NCBI GenBank assembly: GCA_964587655.1
Contig: CAZPMT010000012.1
Span: 16,855 to 80,854, forward strand
Reading direction: 5' to 3'
Length of the DNA stretch: 64,000 bases
Source of the DNA: CAZPMT01 sp964587655
Lineage (GTDB): Bacteria; Hydrogenedentota; Hydrogenedentia; Hydrogenedentales; SLHB01
Position 1 is the stretch's first letter. Each line of letters starts with the position of its first letter. The position numbers were made by a program, and so were the translations under genes. The notes beneath the pieces are model-generated. The model saw nothing but the letters and a program-made list of their open reading frames with translations. It had not been told where the DNA came from and did not search any database. Positions 17,002-26,472 of the stretch are shown here, piece by piece.

Positions 17002-19146
17002 CTACCTCGAAGTCGACGAGATCGCCTCGATACCCGGAGGGATCTCCTTGCCCTCTCTGCGGAGTCTGGACACTGAGGACAGGAGTACGTCGCGGAACAC
17101 TTGTTGCTGCCCAGTGGCATCGGCGAACTGCTTGAATGCCGGCCAGAGATTCCGGCTCGCGGGGTTTGACGATGCTGCTCGCACAAACGCATCCTGCGCC
17201 GCGAGCTTGTTCCCGAGCGCCATTTCCGCGCGCGCCAGCGTCAGATAGACGTGGCCCTCTTCCCGGATCTTGTCCCTAATCGCGAGACGCAAGTGCCGCG
17301 TCGCTTCCCGCCATGCCTCGATGACCTCTCTTGACTGCTCATTCCCCGGTCCCTTCTTGCCGGCGAGCAGCGTCGCCCGCATACAGGCGCACCGCCCCAG
17401 CATGTCCTCCGCCTCGCCCATCACGGGACAGAGCTCGAGCGCCCGCCGCGCATACGCCGCGGCCTGTTCCACGGCCTCGAGCCGTTCCTCGATGGGCCGG
17501 TCCGCCATGCCGATCTCGGCCCGCATCAGGTACGCGTTCGCCAACGAAGCGTACAAGGGCGGGTAATATGGGTTCCTGGGCAGCGCCCGTTCGAAGTGGG
17601 CAATCGCCTCGCGCGGCTTGTATAGGCGGAGCGACGCGTCGCCTCGATCAAACGCAAACTCCCAGTTCCAGGGCACGAGCGACTCTCCCTCGGCAAGTAT
17701 CGGCTCGGCTTGATCGAAAGCTTTGCCGTACATGAACCCCGCACCGCGCTGAAGCAGCATCTCCGAAGCGAATATGACGGACTCATAGACGATCAGCCCA
17801 AATGCAAGGACCGGCAACGCGACACGCGCCAGATGCTGTCCGGTCCGCTGCGCTGCCGCAAAGGATGGTCCCTCTCCCGGCCGGATCCCCTCGAAGGCCC
17901 CGGCCATCAGGAACAGCAGCATCCCTGAGACCGGGACGCGCAGATTGAACCCGAAGAATCCGTCCACCATAAAGGTGCAGAAGAACGCCGCAAGAAAGAG
18001 TCCGGCTTTTCTGCGCCGGGGATCCGCGTCCGTGAGGCCCATGAGCAATCCATAGTATATCCCCAAGAGAAGAAAGGTCAGATAGAGACCGGCGGCTGGC
18101 AATCCCGCTTCGGCGCCGATCTCGAGCGCGTCATTGTGCGCGCGGAAATTCATCTTGTGATTGAGCGCGAAATGCTCTTGTTCGAAGGGCGTCCAGAAAG
18201 CCGGGTTTTCATATCGATAGCTGCCCGGCCCGCGGCCCAGCAGCGGATGTTCGAGGATCATCCGCGATGCGCCCGAGTAGCCGTGGTAACGCAGCAAGAT
18301 CGGTATACCCGTCGGATACGGAATCCCCGTCCGGAGCTGCATAAGCCCCATCACGCACGCGAGCGCCGCCGTTCCCAGCAACGCCACCGCCGCGAGACTG
18401 GCCACAATCGCCGTCCGCGGACGTTTGAGCCGCCGGTGCAGGAACACGGCAAGGGCCACAAGCATCCCAGCCGCCGCGATCCCGACGATCCCGCCGCGCT
18501 GGTTCGAAAGATCGAGATGCACGAGGTACAGCACGACAAACGCGAGGAGCCAATACCGGCGGCCCCGGCTGAACGCAAGGTAGACCGCCATCACCACGCA
18601 CAGTACCGTCGTATGGGACGCGATATTGCCGTTGCCGAACGTTCCCGGTGCTTCATTCAGGGCCTCGGTCATGCTGGGATTCCACGGGAACGGGTCCCAC
18701 CCCTGATGCTGCAAGATCCCATACGCGACGGAGAGACCTACCGCGACGCACGTGATCAGCATCAGCCGCTCAACCTGCTCCGGCGTCCGGTAGACCTGCG
18801 AAGCAACAAAGTAAAGGAGATAGAGCGCGAGGAATCGGCTGATCTCCTGGATGCTGTTGCCGGCGAGGTTGGATAAGAATCCCGATACCGCGAAGAGGGC
18901 GAACAAAACGAGTAGGACGCCGTGGAACAACGCCGGACGCCGGAACGCAACGCCCCGGCGCCAGTACCAGAAAACACAAATCGCCGTCAGGATGCCTCCG
19001 CCCCAAGTGTAGACCAGGATCTTGGTGTCGATGGACGGGTCGCGAACGTAGGGAAACAGCGCGAGCACGACGACGAACACGAGGACGGATAGCCCCGCGC
19101 GTAGCAGACGGTCTGCCGCGGCTGTCTCTGGTTGCTTGGCAAGCAT
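17002..19146 (-). CDS. O-antigen ligase/polymerase-family protein with TPR tail
   Basis: A 714-residue integral membrane protein with about ten or more membrane helices in residues 15-470. It contains a large periplasmic loop (SRMILEHPLLGRGPGSYRYE ... FRAHNDALEIGAEAGLPAAG) that matches the Wzy/WaaL signature region. Residues 480-700 are tetratricopeptide-like repeats ('AIAHFERALPRNPYYPPLYA', 'AAAYARRALELCPVMGEAED'). It would polymerise or ligate O-antigen or another surface glycan. It starts three bases after the stop of the UDP-glucose dehydrogenase gene, so the two form an operon for surface polysaccharide. Confidence 0.8.
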   Translation of the reverse strand: MLAKQPETAAADRLLRAGLSVLVFVVVLALFPYVRDPSIDTKILVYTWGGGILTAICVFWYWRRGVAFRRPALFHGVLLVLFALFAVSGFLSNLAGNSIQEISRFLALYLLYFVASQVYRTPEQVERLMLITCVAVGLSVAYGILQHQGWDPFPWNPSMTEALNEAPGTFGNGNIASHTTVLCVVMAVYLAFSRGRRYWLLAFVVLYLVHLDLSNQRGGIVGIAAAGMLVALAVFLHRRLKRPRTAIVASLAAVALLGTAALACVMGLMQLRTGIPYPTGIPILLRYHGYSGASRMILEHPLLGRGPGSYRYENPAFWTPFEQEHFALNHKMNFRAHNDALEIGAEAGLPAAGLYLTFLLLGIYYGLLMGLTDADPRRRKAGLFLAAFFCTFMVDGFFGFNLRVPVSGMLLFLMAGAFEGIRPGEGPSFAAAQRTGQHLARVALPVLAFGLIVYESVIFASEMLLQRGAGFMYGKAFDQAEPILAEGESLVPWNWEFAFDRGDASLRLYKPREAIAHFERALPRNPYYPPLYASLANAYLMRAEIGMADRPIEERLEAVEQAAAYARRALELCPVMGEAEDMLGRCACMRATLLAGKKGPGNEQSREVIEAWREATRHLRLAIRDKIREEGHVYLTLARAEMALGNKLAAQDAFVRAASSNPASRNLWPAFKQFADATGQQQVFRDVLLSSVSRLRREGKEIPPGIEAISSTSR

Positions 19147-19149
19147 CGA

Positions 19150-20457
19150 TCACACCGCCGGACGTCCTATGCTGAAATAGTGGAAGCCTTTCGCGGCGAC
19201 CTGTTTCGGGGAATAGAGGTTTCGTCCGTCGAAGATCGTGCGTTCTCGCATGATCTCGGCCATTCGCTCGAAATCGGGATTGTGAAACTCGCGCCATTCC
19301 GTCGCGATCACCAGCCCGTCGGCGCCCTCCAACACGGCATAATTCTTCGCCCCTACGATGATTTGATCCCCGAAATGCTCGCGCACCTTCGGTCCCGCCA
19401 CCGGATCGTACACCGCCACCGAAGCCCCGGCTTCCAACAGCGCGTCGATCACGTACAACGCCGGGGCAAACCGGATATCGTCCGTGCGCGGTTTGAAACT
19501 CACGCCCCAGATCGCGATGAGCTTTTCAGTAATCGCGGGACCGTAGTAATTCAGGATGCCCTCGATGAACATCTCGCGCTGACGATGATTGACAGACGTA
19601 ATCGCCTCAAGCATGTCGCACGAGACGTTTTTCTCCTGCGCGAACCGCGCGCACGCCACCACGTCCTTCGGCAGACACGACCCGCCGAATCCCAATCCCG
19701 GGAAGAGATACGTCGAGCCTATGCGGCTGTCGGCCATCAGGCCCTCACGCACCTCGCCGATGTCCGCCCCGTGCGCCGCGGCGATGTTGCCAAGCTCGTT
19801 CACCAACGATATGCGCGCCGCCAGCATCACATTGACCGCGTACTTCGTCATCTCCGCGCTCCGCACACTCATGCAAAGAATCGGCTTGCCCGTCCGCAGG
19901 AAGGGCGCATACAACTCCTTCATGATCTCCTGCACGCGCACGTCCCCGCAGCCGACAAGAATCCGGTCCGGCCGCATGAAATCGTCCACCGCCGCACCTT
20001 CCTTCAGAAACTCAGGGTTCACCACCACGTCGAACGGATGCGGCGATATGCCCGCGATCACCTCGCGGATCCGGTCCGCCGTTCCCACCGGACACGTGCT
20101 CTTGATCACCACGATATGGTAACCCGTCATTGCCCGCGCCACCTGCGCCGCGCACGACATCACTTCCGACACGTCCGCGCCGCCGTCCTCAAGCAACGGC
20201 GTCCCCACGCAGATAAAGATGAGCAACGAATTCGCCACCGACCCCTCGAGATCCGTCGTGAACCGCAACCGTTCCTCTTCCAGATTCCGAGTCGTCAACT
20301 CCTCGAGCCCGGGCTCATAGATCGGCAGCTTTCCCTTCGACAACAGATCGATCTTCTCTGCATCCCGGTCGACACACGTCACGAAATGCCCGTTCTCGGC
20401 AAGACCCGTGCCCACAACAAGCCCAACGTATCCCGTTCCAATCACAACGATCTTCAT
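19150..20457 (-). CDS. ugd: UDP-glucose 6-dehydrogenase
   Basis: A 435-residue cytosolic enzyme that oxidises UDP-glucose to UDP-glucuronate with NAD. The N-terminal Rossmann motif is GTGYVGLVVGTGLAENG. VIKSTCPVGTADRIREV, NPEFLKEGAAVDDFMRPDRI and the catalytic-cysteine block GFGGSCLPKDVVA follow, then the C-terminal domain WGVSFKPRTDDIRFAPAL. All key residues are present and length is normal. It feeds uronate-containing surface glycans, in line with the ligase gene directly downstream. Confidence 0.92.
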   Translation of the reverse strand: MKIVVIGTGYVGLVVGTGLAENGHFVTCVDRDAEKIDLLSKGKLPIYEPGLEELTTRNLEEERLRFTTDLEGSVANSLLIFICVGTPLLEDGGADVSEVMSCAAQVARAMTGYHIVVIKSTCPVGTADRIREVIAGISPHPFDVVVNPEFLKEGAAVDDFMRPDRILVGCGDVRVQEIMKELYAPFLRTGKPILCMSVRSAEMTKYAVNVMLAARISLVNELGNIAAAHGADIGEVREGLMADSRIGSTYLFPGLGFGGSCLPKDVVACARFAQEKNVSCDMLEAITSVNHRQREMFIEGILNYYGPAITEKLIAIWGVSFKPRTDDIRFAPALYVIDALLEAGASVAVYDPVAGPKVREHFGDQIIVGAKNYAVLEGADGLVIATEWREFHNPDFERMAEIMRERTIFDGRNLYSPKQVAAKGFHYFSIGRPAV

Positions 20458-20737
20458 AAGAAGGCATTCCCCTGTTTGCGTGGCAACTCATCAGCCACAT
20501 TGCATGCTATCACGCCCCTCTGCGCCCATTCAAAAGGAACACGCGTATGCACGCAAAGTCCGCGCGGAAGCCTTGCGCGCGCGGGTGGATTCCAATCCGT
20601 CCAATCCGTCCGATCGCGGAGGCCTTGCGCGCGAGGGTGGATTTCGGGATAATCCTCCCTCCAAAGGAAGTTCAGGAACATATCTGCCACGGTCCTTGTT
20701 TGTAGAAGGGCAGAGTCCTCCAAAGAAAGGAGCGAGA

Positions 20738-21915
20738 ATGAGAACCTCATCGATGATAGTCACGACGCTGGCGCTCGTAGTGCTCTCGAGCATTGCCTAC
20801 GCCGGCGATTCCCCGCAATTTCGCGGGCCTAACAGGGATGGGAAGTTTGACGAACAAGGCTTATTGAAGACGTGGCCCGCCGATGGACCTCCGACGGCAT
20901 GGGTGGCAAAAGGGCTAGGCAAGGGTTACTCGTCGGCCTCGGTGGCGAAGGGAAAGATCTACGTTTCCGGCATGCTCGACGACCAGATCGGCTATATCTT
21001 CGTGCTGAATGCCGACGGCGTGCTGGAGAAGAAGATCCCTTACGGCAAAGAGACTCTCGACAAACAGGCGCCCGGTCCGCGCTCGACGCCTACGATTGAC
21101 GGCGATAACCTCTACATTCTTTCAGGGCTGGGCGTCGTCTACTGCATCGACCTGACCAAAGACGCGAAGCTGTGGGAAGTAGACATCCTCGATCGTTTCA
21201 AGGCGGAGAACATCGCGTGGACGTTAGCGGAGTCGCTCTTGGTCGATGGCGACCGCGTGATCTGCACGCCGGGCGGGCCGGACGCGGGTGTTGCCGCGCT
21301 GAACAAGATGACTGGAGAGACGGTTTGGGTCACGAAGGGACTGAGTGACAAGGCCTCATATTGTTCGCCGCAGATCTACGACCACAAGGGACGCCGGATC
21401 CTGCTGACCGAAACATCGAAGCTCGTGGCCGGTATTGACGCCGCTACGGGGGCGTTGTTATGGACGCACGACCATGTCACGGAGTATGACATCCACGCCG
21501 TGACGCCGGTCTACAAAGATGGGTTGGTGTACTTCACGGGCGGATACGGCTCGGGCGGGGGCGCGCTTGAACTTACGCCGGACGGTTCCGCCGTCACGGT
21601 GAAATGGACGGACAAGAACTTGGATTGCCAGCACCATGGCGTCGTGCTGGTTGACGGATACCTGTACGGGACAGGCCACAAAAAGAACGAGTTGATGTGC
21701 CTCGAGATGGCCACCGGCAAGCTCATGTGGAGTACGAAGGAGGTCAAGCAGGGCGCCGTGGTATTCGCCGACGGCATGCTCTACGTGTATGAAGGCCCCA
21801 AGGCCGGCATCGTCGACCTTGTCAAGGCATCGCCGGACGGTTTCGAGCGCGCCGGTTCTTTCAAGGTGACCGAAGGTACGGACAACCATTGGGCGCACCC
21901 AGCCCTTCCGAACGG
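20738..21915 (+). CDS. Exported PQQ-type beta-propeller protein (3' end lost in gap)
   Basis: At least 392 residues, truncated by the N gap. A signal peptide (MRTSSMIVTTLALVVLSSIAYA) is followed by PQFRGPNRDGKF and outer-membrane/PQQ-like propeller blades ('GKGYSSASVAKGKIYVSGML', 'DAATGALLWTHDHVTEYDIH', 'EMATGKLMWSTKEV'). The 'FRGPNRDG' opening is common in planctomycete-type PQQ-repeat proteins. ATG 20738 has AAAGGAGCG upstream; a longer in-frame start at 20408 would run through the divergent ugd promoter region and is rejected. Enzymatic activity is not evident. Confidence 0.8.
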
Positions 21916-21925
21916 NNNNNNNNNN
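21916..21925. other. Assembly gap (10 N)
   Basis: Ten Ns join two contigs or scaffold pieces. The true distance is unknown, and the end of the beta-propeller gene is missing here. Adjacency of the propeller and prepilin genes should not be taken as certain. Confidence 0.98.
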
Positions 21926-21957
21926 CGCCTACAACATTTCTGGAAAATGACTGCGGC

Positions 21958-22950
21958 ATGACATGCGAGGTGTGGACAGTGAGAGTTCGAGGCTTCACTC
22001 TGATTGAACTGCTTGTGGTGATCGCGATTATCGGGATCCTTGCGGCGATCCTGTTGCCTGCCTTGGCGCGCGCGCGCGAGGCGGCGCGCCGTTCGAGCTG
22101 CATGAACAACCTCAAGCAGATGGGGATCGTCTTCAAGATGTACACGGGCGAGTCCGGCGGGCCCTTTCCGCGAGTTCACGGCGATCAGCCTTGGGGCGGC
22201 GACTTTCCGGCGAGTTGCGAGAACGGCAACAACGACGCGCACCTGGCGCCGCACATGCCGGCCATATATCCGGAGTACCTGTCCGACCCGAACGTCCTGG
22301 CATGTCCGTCCGATCCGGAAGCCGGAACGGATAGTCAGTTAGGGGTCGTTCAAAATGCGCCGGGGCAGGATTGCCCGTACAAGGGCTTCCCGTCAAGACC
22401 TGACGCGAGCTACCTCTACATGGGTTTTGTCCTAGACAAGGTTTCGGACACCGACCCGGCAATTGACTCGGCCGTTTTCGGGATCCTTCCTTCCGCCCCC
22501 GTATCTTCGCAAATCGCCTACGTGATGAGTTGCCTGTCCTACATGCCACCCATCCTCGACGGCCCGCTGGGCGATCAGGATCCCGCGAATGACCATCTCC
22601 TTGATCGGGACATCAACGATGCGGCCAGGCATGCGCTTGTCTCGGCACTCTCGACGCCGCCGGGCCGGCCCCTGGGAAATGGCGACAGTACGACGATTTT
22701 CCGGATCAGGGAAGGCGTTGAACGCTTTCTGATCACCGACATCAACAATCCCGCCGCTTCCGCGTTCGCCCAAAGCGAATTGGCGGTGATGTGGGACGTG
22801 GTCTCGGCAAGCTCATCGGGCAGGGCGCAATTCAACCACGTGCCCGGCGGAGCCAACACCCTCTATATGGACGGCCACGTCCAGTTCAACCGATATCCCG
22901 GCGAGTTCCCCGCATCGAAATCCTTCGCCACCGTGGCTGCCTTCTTCTAA
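21958..22950 (+). CDS. Prepilin-type protein with H-X9-DG-like C-terminus
   Basis: About 330 residues. A type IV prepilin-like leader [20 protein letters not shown] has the Gly/Phe cleavage site and Glu5. [20 protein letters not shown] follows, and [20 protein letters not shown] near the end is the H-X9-DG element of DUF1559-type pseudopilins. These are abundant in Planctomycetota, Lentisphaerota and Hydrogenedentota and are processed by prepilin peptidase at the inner membrane. ATG 21958 is the first start after the gap; GTG 21970 or 21979 are possible. Confidence 0.8.
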   Translation: MTCEVWTVRVRGFTLIELLVVIAIIGILAAILLPALARAREAARRSSCMNNLKQMGIVFKMYTGESGGPFPRVHGDQPWGGDFPASCENGNNDAHLAPHMPAIYPEYLSDPNVLACPSDPEAGTDSQLGVVQNAPGQDCPYKGFPSRPDASYLYMGFVLDKVSDTDPAIDSAVFGILPSAPVSSQIAYVMSCLSYMPPILDGPLGDQDPANDHLLDRDINDAARHALVSALSTPPGRPLGNGDSTTIFRIREGVERFLITDINNPAASAFAQSELAVMWDVVSASSSGRAQFNHVPGGANTLYMDGHVQFNRYPGEFPASKSFATVAAFF

Positions 22951-23078
22951 ACCGGAGTGCCTGACGCGTAACCATTCACGTCAATGCGGCGAATCCAAAG
23001 AGTTCAAGGGAGCTTGTTTTTGTCTACCGTCTCTCTATAGTCTTCCTGGGCGTAGAGCAGGGGATCATGGATTCCGGC

Positions 23079-23105
23079 ACAGTTTGTCAAACAACGACAA
23101 ACTGT
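23079..23105. repeat. CAGTTTGTC palindrome, copy 1
   Basis: ACAGTTTGTC-AAACAAC-GACAAACTGT: ten-base perfect arms with a seven-base centre. It lies just upstream of the isomerase ribosome-binding site, 17 bases before its ATG, so the hairpin or a bound protein could affect expression. The same element occurs at 24789, 31134 and 63241. Confidence 0.85.
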
Positions 23106-23122
23106 TGGAGGTGGCAATAGCT

Positions 23123-24091
23123 ATGGAAACAGTTACGCGAAGGGGTTTTCTTGGCGCGACGGCTGGGGCGGTGGGAGTTGCGGCAGTGGGCGGAGCGGGA
23201 AGCGTGGCCGTTGGCGCGGCGGACGAGGCTGCCGCGGGTGCGGCGCAAAAGGAGACTGGCATGCGCGTTGGAATGTTGACGTCCCCGTTTGGGAACGAAT
23301 CGCTGGAGAAGGTCGCTGATTTCGCGAAAGAGGCGGGCATAGCCTGTCTCGAAGTTGCGGTGGATCCGGGCAGCCCGCAGATCGACCCGACGACGTTCGA
23401 CGCGGCGCGGGCGGAGGCGGTGAAGAAGATGCTCGCGGACCGCGGCCTCGAGATCAGCAGTCTGGCCAATTACGACAATATGACCGAGCCGGGAAAGACC
23501 GAGGAACGCCAGGCGTTCGTCAGGAAGATGATCGACGCGGCGGTGCTGCTGGGCGTGCCGGTAGTCTGCCTCATAACGGGCATGCCGGTACCGAATATGA
23601 ACAAGATCAACACGATCAAGAAAGTCGTCCCGAAGGTCTTTGCTCCCATTCTCGCGTACGCCGATGAGAAGCATGTCAAGGTCGCCGTCGAGAACTACTT
23701 TGAAACATGCCTTCAAGGGATTGACACGTTCGAATGCCTGTTCGAGACGGTCAAGGACGACAATTTCGGACTGAACTACGATCCCTCGCACCTATACCAT
23801 CAGCAGTGCAATCATCTCCTGCCGGTGACGATGTTTCGCAAGCGTATTTTCCACACGCACGCGAAGGACACGCTGGTCGACGTCGAGCAGCGGGCGCGGA
23901 TGGGCGTCTATGCGGAAGGCTGGTGGCGATACGTGATCCCCGGGTTCGGCAACATCAACTGGGGCGAGTACATCAGTCATCTCCGCATTAACGGATACGA
24001 CGGCGTGCTCAGCATTGAACACGAAGACAGCACGTTCGACCGCGAGCAGGGTTTCATCCACGGCGCACGGTACCTGGGACAGTTCTGCTGA
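23123..24091 (+). CDS. Sugar phosphate isomerase/epimerase (AP endonuclease 2 family) with Tat signal
   Basis: A 322-residue protein. The Tat-type leader TVTRRGFLGATAGAVGVAAV is followed by a TIM-barrel of the xylose-isomerase-like/IolE superfamily: 'RVGMLTSPFGNESLEKVADF', 'VKVAVENYFETCLQGI', 'FGLNYDPSHLYHQQCN', 'FHTHAKDTLV' and 'DGVLSIEHEDS', supplying the His/Glu/Asp metal ligands. These act on sugars or inositol derivatives; the specific substrate is unknown. ATG 23123 with upstream GGAGG is preferred to TTG 23084, which lies inside the palindrome and precedes the twin-arginine motif. Confidence 0.8.
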   Translation: METVTRRGFLGATAGAVGVAAVGGAGSVAVGAADEAAAGAAQKETGMRVGMLTSPFGNESLEKVADFAKEAGIACLEVAVDPGSPQIDPTTFDAARAEAVKKMLADRGLEISSLANYDNMTEPGKTEERQAFVRKMIDAAVLLGVPVVCLITGMPVPNMNKINTIKKVVPKVFAPILAYADEKHVKVAVENYFETCLQGIDTFECLFETVKDDNFGLNYDPSHLYHQQCNHLLPVTMFRKRIFHTHAKDTLVDVEQRARMGVYAEGWWRYVIPGFGNINWGEYISHLRINGYDGVLSIEHEDSTFDREQGFIHGARYLGQFC

Positions 24092-24113
24092 TTACACCTC
24101 TTCAAATACGAAC

Positions 24114-24140
24114 AGGGACGGGTTCGGAGAACCCGTCCCT
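24114..24140 (+). terminator. Hairpin terminator between converging genes
   Basis: AGGGACGGGTTC-GGA-GAACCCGTCCCT: a perfect 12-bp stem with a three-base loop, 22 bases after the isomerase stop and between convergent genes. The downstream sequence is only mildly T-rich (GAAGTTCTTA), so it may also be a REP element. Confidence 0.6.
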
Positions 24141-24178
24141 GAAGTTCTTACATTCCCCCGCGTTTCTTTCGCAAGCTT

Positions 24179-24769
24179 TCAGAGTAATCCCACCCGAGCC
24201 TTGAGATGAATGGTAATAAGATTGTCCCAGTGCGTGGGTGGATCGAGCGGGACCGTACCCCGCAACGCGGCGGTGATGTCGGGGCAGTCCCGCAACAACG
24301 CCAAGAGGCTTATCGGGTCATCCGGCTGCAGCACGATCTCCGTCGGCGATATCCCGTTCTCAGGAGTGGCCAGGAGCGCGTTCTCTCCGTTCATCGATAC
24401 CGAGACCTCGGTGATGCCGTCAAATGAGCCGCCGCCTTCGGAGGTCACGAACGCAACCTTGACAAGGTCCAGCGCGTCAATCTCGACGTAGTCGGCAAGG
24501 AATGACAGTCCGGCCTCTTCCAGCAGGTTGGGGATAAGTTGATCCACGTCCCGGTACTCTTCCGGGATTTGGTCGCACAGGTTAATGGGCCCAACCACGA
24601 AATCGTTCGGGAGCGGCGTGCCGGGCGACGCCTTGAAAAGGTCGGTGCTCGTGCTGATCTTGATCGTCTTCGTAATGTCAACGGGCATACAGCCCGCGCC
24701 GAGGAATCCGACCAGAAGAACAGTGGCGGCAAGTTTCATTAGATTGAGAACTCTCAGATCTATGTTCAT
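24179..24769 (-). CDS. Lipoprotein of unknown function
   Basis: A 196-residue protein with a lipoprotein leader (MKLAATVLLVGFLGAGC; lipobox LGAGC) and a mostly beta-strand exported domain ('SVSMNGENALLATPENGISP', 'WDNLITIHLKARVGLL'). ATG 24769 is chosen because GGAGG lies nine bases upstream; an internal ATG at 24739 also leaves a workable leader. No family is recognised. A palindrome copy lies just upstream (24789-24817), in what should be its promoter or leader. Confidence 0.6.
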   Translation of the reverse strand: MNIDLRVLNLMKLAATVLLVGFLGAGCMPVDITKTIKISTSTDLFKASPGTPLPNDFVVGPINLCDQIPEEYRDVDQLIPNLLEEAGLSFLADYVEIDALDLVKVAFVTSEGGGSFDGITEVSVSMNGENALLATPENGISPTEIVLQPDDPISLLALLRDCPDITAALRGTVPLDPPTHWDNLITIHLKARVGLL

Positions 24770-24788
24770 AATCAAGATCCTCCTAGTT

Positions 24789-24817
24789 CACAGTTTGTCA
24801 AACGGCGACAAACTGTG
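24789..24817. repeat. CAGTTTGTC palindrome, copy 2
   Basis: CACAGTTTGTC-AAACGGC-GACAAACTGTG: eleven-base perfect arms with a seven-base centre differing from copy 1 at two positions. It sits 20 bases upstream of the lipoprotein ATG. Confidence 0.85.
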
Positions 24818-25136
24818 TAGTACCCGTTTCCCCCAGAGAGCTGCAAGAATCGTACCGCATTCCCAGGACTAGGCTGCGCTGGCGGATCGATCCAGCATAA
24901 CGGGCTGAGGATTCGTGGCTTAGCACGGCTTAGTAAGCACAAGACACACCACATCTCTCGGCCCAACTTGTGGTACATTTTTGTCATCATCGCCATTCTG
25001 GCGGACCTCCGGCGTCACGAAGCGGATACGTAGACTTGACACGAGGTCTCCTGGCTGTTAGCTTCTACAGCAATTCCAGAACGATTCTGTCGCTCCTGGA
25101 AAGCGGAGCACGCTGGTCAGGCTCGAAAGGAGACTC
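24818..25136. other. Intergenic region upstream of MFS gene
   Basis: A 319-bp gene-free stretch between divergent genes. The only signal I see is a possible promoter on the plus strand: TTGACA at 25036-25041, a 17-bp spacer and a weak TAGCTT at 25059-25064. No tRNA, riboswitch or repeat was recognised. Confidence 0.4.
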
Positions 25137-26441
25137 ATGGCACACCCTGAACGTAGCCCGGAAACTTATTACGGTTGGCGCATCGTCGCCCTGATGTTCT
25201 TCACCTTGTTCTTCACTGCGGGCCACGGATTTTACACCTTCTCGGTGTACCTGCCCCGTCTTATCGAAACCCTCAAGTGTGACGTCTTCTCGGCGACCAT
25301 CGCCGTCGCCGTCTGGGCCGTCGTGGTGGGTCTGGCCTCACCCGTTGTAGGCGCCTTCATGCAGCGATTCGGCGCACGGAAGGTGCTGATCGCCGCCACT
25401 GCGGCCGCCGGAGCGGTAGCCCTTCTCATGTCCCTTGTCACCACGCTCTGGCAGTTGTACGCGATCATGGCGCTGACGGGCGCCGTCGTGGCTGCATCTA
25501 CGCTCGTCCCTGCACAGACCATCGTCACGTTATGGTTCCGCAAGTATCGCGGGCGCGCCATGGCCCTGACCCTGATGGGCATCGGCCTCGGCGGTCTCAT
25601 GCTGCCACCCATCACGTCGTACCTCATCGCCAATTTGGGCTGGCGCGGCGCATACCGCGTCATAGGCATGCTCTTCTTCGTTGTCGTGCTCCCGCCACTC
25701 GTCCTCTTCCTCAAGAACCGCCCCGCCGACGTCGGCCAGACGCCCGACGGCCTCACGTCGGGAGAAGAGGGAAGCCCCACGGCCCACACACTGTCCGGGG
25801 TATCCATGCGGCGCGCCGTTCGCTCGCTCTCTTTTTGGCTGATCGTGGGCATCTACGTCCTTCAACTCTATGCCACGTCGGCTATCGCCATGAACACCCA
25901 GGTCTTCGCCGAACATCAAGGGTTTCCGATCAAGACGGCTCCCTTGTTCATGGCCTTGGCGCTTGGCGTCACCTTGCCCGGACGCCTCATCACGGGCGTG
26001 CTATGCGACCGCTTCAGTCCCAAGGTCATCATGGCCATTACCGGCCTGTTCGTGGCGGCCGGCCCCCTCGTCCTCGAAATATGCGTGATCAAGCTCGGAT
26101 GGATCGATTTCCGCGCAATCGGCTTGTTCGCCCTGTTGCAAGGCGGCGCAGTGGCTGCCAATGCCATCGTACTGCCCGTACTGGTAGGCCGCTGTTTCGG
26201 GAATCGCGAATTCAGCAGGATTATGGGGTTCATCATGGTTGGCTTTGCCGTCGGCATTCTGTTGGGGCCAACATCGGCGGGGCGGATTTTCGACAAGACA
26301 GGCAGCTACGAGATCGCCTTCTTCATCTGCATCGCATGCGCCCTTCTTTCCGTCGTCCTCGCCCTGCTGATTAGGCCCGACGCCCTGCGCGCAGAGTTCG
26401 ATAACGCCGTGAGGACTCCGGGCGGAGCCGCCGCCACCTAA
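25137..26441 (+). CDS. Major facilitator superfamily transporter
   Basis: A 434-residue inner-membrane protein with about twelve membrane helices. It opens YYGWRIVALMFFTLFFTAGH, and the loop 2-3 motif is FMQRFGARKVLIAATAAAG. A mid-protein hydrophilic loop (KNRPADVGQTPDGLTSGEEG) and a C-half matching the oxalate/monocarboxylate MFS type ('YEIAFFICIACALLSVVLAL') are visible. The 'RPADVGQTPDG' loop is typical of MFS proteins related to OxlT and MCT. Substrate is unknown, probably a small organic anion. AAAGGAGAC precedes the ATG. Confidence 0.85.
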   Translation: MAHPERSPETYYGWRIVALMFFTLFFTAGHGFYTFSVYLPRLIETLKCDVFSATIAVAVWAVVVGLASPVVGAFMQRFGARKVLIAATAAAGAVALLMSLVTTLWQLYAIMALTGAVVAASTLVPAQTIVTLWFRKYRGRAMALTLMGIGLGGLMLPPITSYLIANLGWRGAYRVIGMLFFVVVLPPLVLFLKNRPADVGQTPDGLTSGEEGSPTAHTLSGVSMRRAVRSLSFWLIVGIYVLQLYATSAIAMNTQVFAEHQGFPIKTAPLFMALALGVTLPGRLITGVLCDRFSPKVIMAITGLFVAAGPLVLEICVIKLGWIDFRAIGLFALLQGGAVAANAIVLPVLVGRCFGNREFSRIMGFIMVGFAVGILLGPTSAGRIFDKTGSYEIAFFICIACALLSVVLALLIRPDALRAEFDNAVRTPGGAAAT

Positions 26442-26472
26442 CACGCTCCATCGTCGGCTCGGCCACAAGGAA

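Noticed and set aside
19132..20652. 500-codon plus-strand frame opposite ugd
   Set aside because: A shadow frame: Arg/His-rich with no motifs, whereas the minus strand encodes a complete UDP-glucose dehydrogenase.
20408..20737. Longer N-terminus for the PQQ-propeller gene
   Set aside because: The extension overlaps the start of ugd on the other strand and precedes a clear signal peptide with its own ribosome-binding site at 20738.
21889..21957. Prepilin frame running back through the N gap
   Set aside because: The frame crosses unknown bases and copies propeller-coding DNA; the usual prepilin leader starts after the gap.
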